From positions 1-13,122 of the forward strand of contig JAITSW010000032.1 in assembly GCA_031287505.1 (NCBI GenBank): a stretch of DNA of 13,122 bases, in the 5' to 3' direction. Positions 7,193-13,122 of this stretch are shown here, piece after piece. This DNA is from Propionibacteriaceae bacterium (GTDB lineage: Bacteria; Actinomycetota; Actinomycetes; Propionibacteriales; Propionibacteriaceae). Numbering within the stretch: position 1 is the stretch's first letter; the number at the start of each line of letters is the position of its first letter. A model generated the notes under the pieces. It saw only the letters and a program-made list of their open reading frames with translations. It had not been told where the DNA came from and searched no databases. The translations under genes and the position numbers were made by a program.

Positions 7193-7793
7193 CGCTCACC
7201 ACTCTCCTTCCGGCAAAAGCCCTACCGAGGGTGACCTCGTCGGCGTATTCCAGATCGCCGCCAACAGGCAGGCCACTGGCCAGCCGCGAGACAGTGACAC
7301 CCATTGGGCCGATTAGCCGCGACAGATAGGTGGCGGTCGCCTCGCCCTCGAGATTTGGATCGGTGGCCAAAATGACTTCGGTAACAGTGTCGTCCGCCAG
7401 CCGCTGGCAGAGCTCTCGGATGTGCAGATCTTCCGGCCCGATGCCGGCGATCGGGCTAATCGCCCCGCCGAGCACGTGGTACACGCCCCGGAACTCGTGG
7501 GTTCGTTCGATGGCGGCCACATCTTTGGATTCCCCAACGACGCAAATTGCGCTGTGGTCGCGACGCGCATCGGCGCAAATTCGGCAGATGTCGTCGGCGC
7601 TAATCAGGAAACAGCTCGAACAGAAATGAACCTTTTGGCTGACTTCAATCAACGAGTTTGCCAAGGACGCGACCTCTTGCGGGTCGGTATGGAGGATATG
7701 GAAGGCGATGCGCTGGGCACTGCGCGGCCCCACTCCGGGCAGCCTTCCCAACTCGTCAATCAGATTTTGTATCGGCCCTTCAAACATTCTCAC
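7179..7793 (-). CDS. recR: Recombination mediator protein RecR
   Basis: 204 residues, the usual length. RecR works with RecF/RecO to load RecA on gapped DNA. Helix-hairpin-helix [11 protein letters not shown] (18-28), a four-cysteine zinc finger (C58, C61, C70, C73), and a Toprim domain beginning [14 protein letters not shown] (83-96) with [12 protein letters not shown] are all present, ending in the conserved [20 protein letters not shown]. The start is GTG at 7793, overlapping the dnaX stop as GTGA. An ATG two codons in (7787) gives the more usual MFEG opening and is equally possible. It is directly downstream of dnaX, the standard arrangement in many bacteria. Confidence 0.98.
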   Translation of the reverse strand: MRMFEGPIQNLIDELGRLPGVGPRSAQRIAFHILHTDPQEVASLANSLIEVSQKVHFCSSCFLISADDICRICADARRDHSAICVVGESKDVAAIERTHEFRGVYHVLGGAISPIAGIGPEDLHIRELCQRLADDTVTEVILATDPNLEGEATATYLSRLIGPMGVTVSRLASGLPVGGDLEYADEVTLGRAFAGRRVVSDGHR

Positions 7794-10117
7794 GCCTGCC
7801 CATCGTCGGCGATTAGCTCGCCGCCCAATTCAGCGACGATGAGTTCTTCTGGGTCAATAGAGTCGGTGCTGTCAAGGGTGAGATCGTCAGGGCTGGGAGT
7901 GTCGTATTCAGCTGGGCTGGGTTGCTTGGCGGCTTCTTTGGCGAGTTGTGCGCCAGTAGGGTGGCCGACAGGCCGTTTCGACGCCGGCGAAGACTTCGCA
8001 GAAGCCGCTAGAACATCGGGCGGCTCGGTGGCTGAAGCCGGTGGGGGTGAGGACGTCGGTGGGGATGAGGGTGCCGGCACCGGTGGGGATGAGGACGCCG
8101 GCACCGGTGGAATCTGCGTTGGGGGAACTGGTGCGGGCTCTGAAGCTGCCTGGGGAATATCCGCTTTTTGGGCTTGCCCAAACGCGGCTGCCCTGGGCAA
8201 GACGGTAGTGGCTTCGTCCAAACCGCCAACCGTTACCGCATTCACCGAGATCTTGACGCGCAAAGTCGCCAGCAGAGCTTCTTCGAGTACTTGGACATGG
8301 TCGGCTCCAAAAGCCTTACGCGCCTCGGGTTTGATCCCCAGGGTGAGAACGTTGTTAGTTATGTCAACCACATGGGAGTTCTGGCTCACCAGAATCCAAG
8401 TAACCTTGCGACGCTCTTTTACCGCCTCGAGAATGTCTGGCCAATGTCTACGCACATCGGCTGTGGCAAGCGCGCTGAGCGGTATGCCTTGGTTACCCAG
8501 CCCGGCTTTTGGCGTGTTGGTAGTTGGCGCCGGTTTCGCGGCCACAGGCTCAACCGCAGCGGGAGCATCCGGTGGCGGGAAGAGCGGGCGTTCATCACTT
8601 TGAGCCGGGGGGGTAGACGCGACCGGGGGGGCAGACGCGACCGGGGGGGCAGACGCGACCGGGGGGGCAGACGCGACCGGGGGCGGGGAAAGCCGAGATT
8701 CGTCATTTTGGTACTGTGAAGCAGGCAGAGCGGTGAGGTCGCGGGCACCGCGACCCGGAATCTCAGCCGCCACCGGCTGGCCGTCATTCAAAGCCACCCC
8801 CTGCGCAAGCTGACGCTCAACTTTCGCCAGCCGGGCCGCCAATCCACGTTCGCCGGCATCAGCCGAGGGCAGCAAAACCCGCGAACACATAAGCTCTAGC
8901 TGCAACCTTGGAGCGGTGGTGCCCCGCATTTGCTGCAACCCGTCGGCGGTGATTTCGGCGGCGCGCGTCAACTCGGCTGGCCTGAGCGCCGCAGCCTGCG
9001 AGTGCAACCGCTCGGCTTGATCGGCCGGGACGTCGATCAAGCCATTGTCGACTGCCTGGGGGACAGCCGAAACCAAGATCAGATCTCGCAAGCGCCGCAG
9101 CAGGTCTTCCGCAAACCGCCGCGGATCAAGACCAGACTCAATCACCTTGTCGATACACTCGAAAACGCTTTTGGCATCACCGGCGGCAAAAGCGTCCACA
9201 ATCTCGTCCAACAAGGAATCTGGGGTATAACCGAGCAGGCTCACCGCCTGGGCATAGCTGATACCCGACGTATCGGCACCGCCAAGCAGCTGGTCGAGCA
9301 CCGACAAGGCATCACGCACCGAGCCGGCGCCGGCCCGCACTACCAGCGGCAGCACCAGCGGCTCGACCTGCATCCCTTCGGCTTCGCACACTTTAGCCAG
9401 GTAGGCGCTCAAGATCTTCGGCGGCACCAGGCGGAACGGATAGTGGTGGGTGCGGGAGCGAATCGTCCCGATCACTTTGTCTGGCTCGGTGGTGGCGAAA
9501 ATGAACTTCACATGGGGCGGCGGCTCTTCCACTACCTTCAGCAACGCGTTGAAACCCTCTTTGGTGACCATATGCGCTTCGTCAATGATGTAGATCTTGT
9601 AGCGGCTCTGCACCGGCGCGAAAAAGACGCGTTCGCGCAAATCGCGGGCATCGTTGACACCGCCATTGCTGGCCGCGTCCATCTCAATCACATCGATACT
9701 GCCCGGCCCGCCGGTGGCAAGCTCTCGGCAGGACCGGCATTCCCCGCAGGGGATAGGGGTCGGGCCTAGCTCGCAGTTGAGCGCCCGCGCCAGAATCCGA
9801 GCGGAAGAGGTTTTGCCACAGCCGCGGGGGCCGGAGAAAAGATAGGCATGATTGACGCGATTATTGGCCAAGGCCCGCTGCAAGGGCTCGGTGACCTGCT
9901 CTTGACCGATAATCTCAGCAAAGGTGTCGGGACGGTAGCGCCGATACAGCGCCAACAGCGGCTCTGCATCGGTTGAAGAATTAGGCGAAGCGGGTGCCTG
10001 GACAGCGTCGAAAAGACCCTGCGCAGGATCGTCCCACTCATCTCGAGGGTCAAGAGAATCTGCAATACCCAAGTCTTCTTCGTCCACAAGCTGAATCTTA
10101 CGGGGTGCGGGTGACAT
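7790..10117 (-). CDS. dnaX: DNA polymerase III subunit gamma/tau
   Basis: 775 residues; the clamp-loader ATPase of the replicative polymerase. About 53 acidic, low-complexity residues precede the usual opening [12 protein letters not shown]. Then come Walker [10 protein letters not shown] (96-104), zinc cysteines C115, C124, C127 and C130, Walker B IIDEAH (177-182), the sensor [11 protein letters not shown] and SRTHHYPF (arginine-finger position R222). Domain III is followed by a proline/alanine-rich linker containing PPVASA repeats, a tau-like segment ([31 protein letters not shown]) and a second proline-rich stretch with an acidic tail. The ATG at 10117 has only a weak AGGG upstream, and no internal ATG lies between it and the conserved core. 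It heads the operon with recR. No A-rich slippery heptamer like that of E. coli dnaX was seen. Confidence 0.97.
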   Translation of the reverse strand: MSPAPRKIQLVDEEDLGIADSLDPRDEWDDPAQGLFDAVQAPASPNSSTDAEPLLALYRRYRPDTFAEIIGQEQVTEPLQRALANNRVNHAYLFSGPRGCGKTSSARILARALNCELGPTPIPCGECRSCRELATGGPGSIDVIEMDAASNGGVNDARDLRERVFFAPVQSRYKIYIIDEAHMVTKEGFNALLKVVEEPPPHVKFIFATTEPDKVIGTIRSRTHHYPFRLVPPKILSAYLAKVCEAEGMQVEPLVLPLVVRAGAGSVRDALSVLDQLLGGADTSGISYAQAVSLLGYTPDSLLDEIVDAFAAGDAKSVFECIDKVIESGLDPRRFAEDLLRRLRDLILVSAVPQAVDNGLIDVPADQAERLHSQAAALRPAELTRAAEITADGLQQMRGTTAPRLQLELMCSRVLLPSADAGERGLAARLAKVERQLAQGVALNDGQPVAAEIPGRGARDLTALPASQYQNDESRLSPPPVASAPPVASAPPVASAPPVASTPPAQSDERPLFPPPDAPAAVEPVAAKPAPTTNTPKAGLGNQGIPLSALATADVRRHWPDILEAVKERRKVTWILVSQNSHVVDITNNVLTLGIKPEARKAFGADHVQVLEEALLATLRVKISVNAVTVGGLDEATTVLPRAAAFGQAQKADIPQAASEPAPVPPTQIPPVPASSSPPVPAPSSPPTSSPPPASATEPPDVLAASAKSSPASKRPVGHPTGAQLAKEAAKQPSPAEYDTPSPDDLTLDSTDSIDPEELIVAELGGELIADDGQA
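8607..8678. repeat. 18-bp tandem repeat (x4) with G7/C7 runs inside dnaX
   Basis: Four units of GGGGGGG followed by an 11-base AGACGCGACC-type segment start at 8607, 8625, 8643 and 8661; the first differs by one base (TAGACG for CAGACG). They encode the PPVASA repeats of the DnaX linker. Unit length is a multiple of three, so gain or loss of units keeps frame, but each C7 run in the message is a potential slippage point. Confidence 0.95.
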
Positions 10118-10210
10118 TTTCCCTAGCCGGACGAGGAGTTGTAACCCATGGGCTCAATGAAGTGGGAAACTCCGCCGCCGCATGTCCACCCCCGGCACCT
10201 TCCATATCAG

Positions 10211-10253
10211 AAAAAAATGATGCGCCAGAGACGGAAAGGGACTCTGGCGCATC
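10211..10253 (-). terminator. Rho-independent terminator of the GH2 gene
   Basis: A perfect 12-bp inverted repeat (GATGCGCCAGAG at 10219-10230, CTCTGGCGCATC at 10242-10253) with an 11-base loop is followed, in minus-strand direction, by seven T residues (10217-10211). The stem overlaps the GH2 stop codon. It insulates dnaX from upstream transcription. Confidence 0.93.
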
Positions 10254-11874
10254 ACCGGCGTTCTACTTTGATGAACGGTGATTGCCCCCGAAGTGCGGTG
10301 TTGTCACCAGGAGCAGGTTCAACAGTGGCAAACTTGGTACCGTCATCGGTAAACACCGTGCCGTTAGCCGCAGTTTGGGCACTGAGGACAAGATACAGAT
10401 CGTCAGCGGACTTCGGAACGGTGAAGGTGATCTCGTGGTCTTTGTCACTTCCACGTGGGATGAAAAGATCTTTTGAGCCAGATGCCACGATGTCACCAGT
10501 TGCAGATCCGGAGCGCACTGCCCAATTCAACGTCACATTATCGGTATTGAGTAGATCGTTGAATACTGTAAGAGTTCGAGTCACTGAGGCACCGCGCTCA
10601 AGGGCAACTGGAACAGCCGGCCAAACCCCTGCGGAGTTGGAGCGCTTGTTGGCATCCCAATAGGCGTTATCGGAAACCAATAACGGAGAGAAGGCCTTTT
10701 GTATCCGTTGCACCGTTGGATGGCTCCAAGGATCGGGAAGGTTGTCTTCGCCGTATAAGGGCTTGAGATTGCCTTCAATCGTCATATCTGTCGATCTCAC
10801 ACCTGGCACTAAGCTTGCCCAAGCAGAGAGCAACGTGTATGGCCTGATGTCAGCCGCATCATTTACCCGCATACGCTGGGTGCTAGTTGCGAACTGCATG
10901 AACCCTCTGGGGGTGTTGTCGGTGTTCCAAATATGCTCGCCAGAGCCATGGGGCTTTCCCGGGAGTACGGCTTCAGGGCAAGTTGACTCAGTGAAACGAT
11001 CCGGGTTAGACCAGCTCACATCCCAGTAATGGCAATAGACGGTGTAGTTGTCATAGTCAAGATCGGGCGAGTTTCCATCCGTGCTGATCGGACGGGTGTC
11101 GTCTAGAGCCATGACTGCTTTGTATAGCTCGCGGTCGAAACCGATGCTGTAACCCGGGGCGGGGAATGGCGACTGGGTGCCAGTAGTTGGCTCATTCGCC
11201 TGAGACCAACGCAATACGGAAGCGTGGTTGCGGTCGCGAAGCACCAGGTCTTGGACATGCTTGACCATGTTGTCTCTACCAGAGAACAGGCTTTCCCTTC
11301 CGTTCGAGCCGCGGATAGCGGACTCGTCCATAAGGATCATTCCCATTTCGTCGGCAACATCGAGCATGTACGGGCTTGCCGGCTCTTGGTGGATGCGCAC
11401 CGAGTTGTAGTTTAGGCGCTGATAGTTGTCAATAACCTTTTCCCAGCCCGGATTCGAAGCACTCGGCCGAAGGAAACCGGGAAGCGTGTCGAACGCATCG
11501 CCACGACCGTAGTTGTCGATATTGTCATAGTCGGCACCCTGGGGAGAATCGCCGCGGAAGTTGATCGGAACGCCGTTGAGTTCAAATCCGTCACCGACCT
11601 GCTCTATCTCGCGGAACCCAAACCTAACGTGTGACGTTGATGGTTCGCTTCCGACAACGGTCGCGGTCACATCTAGGTTGTGAAGCTGCGCCCGATATCC
11701 CTCAACATAGGGAATGTTGGGCCACCAAAGCGAGTTCGGAACGATCCAACTGACCGGGCCCACGGTAACCTTCTTAGTCTGGCCTGCTGGCACAGTGATC
11801 CTCTTGGCGAGAATCATCGGGTACTTCGCCGTATTGCCTGACGCAGTGGATAGGGAGCCGGTGAGGTTAACGCT
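10252..11874 (-). pseudogene. Glycoside hydrolase family 2 protein, 5' end lost
   Basis: The first available start is ATG 11817 (521 residues), but clearly coding sequence continues in frame upstream (VNLTGSLSTASGNTAKYP) to 11874, where it meets the 23-bp array; a TAG lies just beyond the array. What remains is part of the immunoglobulin-like domain (PGQTKKVTVGPV, LWWPNIPYVEGYRAQLH, VRFGFRE), the TIM barrel and a C-terminal beta domain. In ATG numbering the acid/base is probably E209 in RWSQANEP and the nucleophile probably E294 in SGEHIW. The sugar-binding N-terminal domain and any signal peptide are missing, perhaps 300 residues or more judged from typical GH2 size. Substrate is uncertain (exo-beta-glycosidase class). 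It is probably inactive or unexported. The catalytic residues are intact, suggesting recent truncation. Confidence 0.85.
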
Positions 11875-11939
11875 CTGCGATCTGTATGATAGAAATCCTG
11901 CGAATTGTATGATAGAAATCCTGCGATCTGTATGATAGA
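11875..11939 (+). repeat. 23-bp tandem repeat array (almost 3 units) upstream of ATPase
   Basis: Units start at 11875, 11898 and 11921, each CTGCGA, 2 or so variable bases, then TGTATGATAGA and AATC (AATC absent in the last). The array begins where GH2 coding stops and ends four bases before the ATPase ATG. Each unit carries TATGAT, a good -10 hexamer. The period matches the array at 3549-3610. Confidence 0.92.
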
Positions 11940-11943
11940 TCTA
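11931..11943 (+). promoter_or_regulatory. Candidate leaderless promoter in the last repeat unit
   Basis: TATGAT at 11931-11936 is followed by AGATCT and then the ATG at 11943, so transcription should begin at the start codon itself. No Shine-Dalgarno is visible. The two earlier units offer further TATGAT boxes at 11885-11890 and 11908-11913. No clear -35 at standard spacing. Confidence 0.5.
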
Positions 11944-13122
11944 TGGAGTACTCCCCGCGAGTTGTCGACGCTGAGCTAGATCGCCTGTTGGCAGGTCTAC
12001 CCGCAGTGGCAGTTGACGGTGCCAAGGGAGTGGGAAAAACCGCGACTGCCGCCCGCCGGATTACGGATGAGATACGCCTAGACCGTAAGCGCATCCGACA
12101 AAATGTTGAAGCTGATCCAGAGATGATTTTGACGCGTAAGCGGCCACTCTTGATCGACGAATGGCATTTGGCACCTGAACTTTGGGACGTCGTTCGCCGA
12201 GCCGTCGATGATGACCGAAGCCCCAATCAGTTCCTTTTGACAGGTTCTGCGCTCCCCCCAAAAGATGCCCGCATTCATTCTGGCTCTGGTCGAATAATCC
12301 GAATGATAATGAGACCAATGATTCTGCCTGAGCGGGGCATAACTGAGCCATCCGTGTCCTTTGCCGATCTCTTAAGCGGTGGCAAACCGAGCCTTAGCGG
12401 CACAACGGACTTCAACTTGGTCGATTACACTCGGGAGATCATTGCGTCGGGATTTCCTGGCATCCGTCGCGACCCGCAAGACCTTCGACCGTTGACTATG
12501 GCGTCTTATATCGATGAGATGCTGGATCGCGATATTCCCGAGATTGGTGTTTCCGTGCGTAGGCCGCAAGCTTTAAAAGCGTGGCTGAGCGCATATGCCG
12601 CTGCGACAGCCACCACAACCTCCTACCAAGAGATCCTGAACTCCGCCACCCCAGGTGATGCTGGCAAACCTGCCCGTTCCACAGCGGAGGCATATCGTGA
12701 ATTGCTCCAACGGATGTGGATTCTCGATCCGCTGCCTGCCTGGATTCCCGCCTTCAATCCTCTCAAACGCCTTGCCCAGTCCCCTAAACACCACTTGGCT
12801 GACCCGGCGATTGCGGCCAGCCTTCTAGGAGCTACTGAAGAGTCGTTGCTCTTGCCGCTTGACGAAGTTGTGAATGCCAAGCGAGAAGGAACCCTATTGG
12901 CGGCTCTGTTCGAATCCTTAGCGGTATTGACGATCCGCGTCTTGGCACAGCCCCTGCAAGCAAAGACCTCGCATCTACGTACCCGAAACGGCGACCGGGA
13001 GATCGACATTATTGTGGAGCGCCCCGACCACAAAGTGCTGGCAATCGAAGTCAAGTTATCTGCAACTCCCGGTCTTTCCGATGCTAAGCACCTCAATTGG
13101 CTGGAAACTGAACTCAACAACA
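11943..13122 (+). CDS. AAA_14/DUF4143 ATPase, 3' end beyond window
   Basis: The frame is open from ATG 11943 to the window end (393 codons). Walker A GAKGVGKT (26-33), Walker B LLIDEW (69-74) and sensor-like FLLTGS (97-102) form the ATPase domain. The DUF4143 half contains AYAAATATTTSYQEIL (217-232), SPKHHLADPA and a complete PD-(D/E)XK-like centre, REIDII (E353, D355) and IEVK (E369, K371), then KHLNW. Perhaps a few tens of residues are missing at the C-terminus. It is closely similar in layout to the truncated copy at 2944-3588. Family members are widespread, often present in several copies, and lack an established role. It lies directly behind the 23-bp array and divergent from the broken GH2 gene, so it probably arrived with the array. 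Confidence 0.92.
   Translation, partial: MEYSPRVVDAELDRLLAGLPAVAVDGAKGVGKTATAARRITDEIRLDRKRIRQNVEADPEMILTRKRPLLIDEWHLAPELWDVVRRAVDDDRSPNQFLLTGSALPPKDARIHSGSGRIIRMIMRPMILPERGITEPSVSFADLLSGGKPSLSGTTDFNLVDYTREIIASGFPGIRRDPQDLRPLTMASYIDEMLDRDIPEIGVSVRRPQALKAWLSAYAAATATTTSYQEILNSATPGDAGKPARSTAEAYRELLQRMWILDPLPAWIPAFNPLKRLAQSPKHHLADPAIAASLLGATEESLLLPLDEVVNAKREGTLLAALFESLAVLTIRVLAQPLQAKTSHLRTRNGDREIDIIVERPDHKVLAIEVKLSATPGLSDAKHLNWLETELNN

Noticed and set aside
7422..8603. Long plus-strand open frame (393 codons) opposite recR and dnaX
   Set aside because: It is antisense to two secure genes; composition is Gly/Ser/Ala-rich as expected from the reverse of proline-rich GC-biased coding, with no domain.
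8607..8678. CRISPR-like array in dnaX
   Set aside because: Units are directly tandem without spacers and encode an in-frame peptide repeat.
10118..10251. SRP (4.5S-type) RNA gene upstream of dnaX, a location used in some actinobacteria
   Set aside because: The conserved GGTCAGG and GGAAGCAGCC loop sequences are absent; the hairpin present is a terminator of the GH2 gene.
11875..11939. CRISPR interpretation of the 23-bp arrays
   Set aside because: Units abut with no unique spacers and only about three copies; no cas genes nearby.

Overview
The window looks like a chromosomal segment of a mid-to-high-GC Gram-positive actinobacterium, probably Actinomycetaceae or a relative. The pointers are the actinobacterial-type IleRS, the translational ileS T-box with very short Stem I, the DnaX C-terminal style and several apparently leaderless genes. 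Genus-level placement is inference only.

Layout. (1) 1-2501, minus: ileS, cut by the window edge, with its T-box leader at about 2505-2672. (2) 2684-2943: about 260 bases with no convincing gene. (3) 2944-3588, minus: the C-terminal half of an AAA_14/DUF4143 ATPase, joined at its 5' side to a 23-bp tandem array. (4) 3680-4542, minus: a two-gene SRPBCC-MarR operon with a palindromic operator over its promoter. (5) 4657-5892, minus: an intact AAA_14/DUF4143 ATPase whose promoter is bracketed by two identical palindromes. (6) 6021-10117, minus: a tightly overlapped housekeeping operon, dnaX, recR, a TfoX-N-like gene and a Cof-type HAD hydrolase. (7) 10252-11874, minus: a GH2 glycoside hydrolase that has lost its 5' part, followed by a strong terminator. 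(8) 11875-11939: a second 23-bp tandem array, leading directly into (9) 11943-13122, plus: a third AAA_14/DUF4143 ATPase, open at the window end.

Two layers are mixed here. The core layer is translation (ileS under tRNA-Ile control) and replication/repair (dnaX-recR). The accessory layer is three ATPase loci of one broad superfamily, each with a different repeated element directly upstream. One of them abuts a decapitated GH2 gene and one is itself reduced to its nuclease-like C-terminal domain. The recurrent pairing of ATPase with an upstream repeat array, with broken genes at the array edges, is the most unusual feature. It could reflect repeat-based (possibly variable) promoters, a mobile gene-plus-repeat unit, or scars of an insertion sequence; the window alone does not decide between these.
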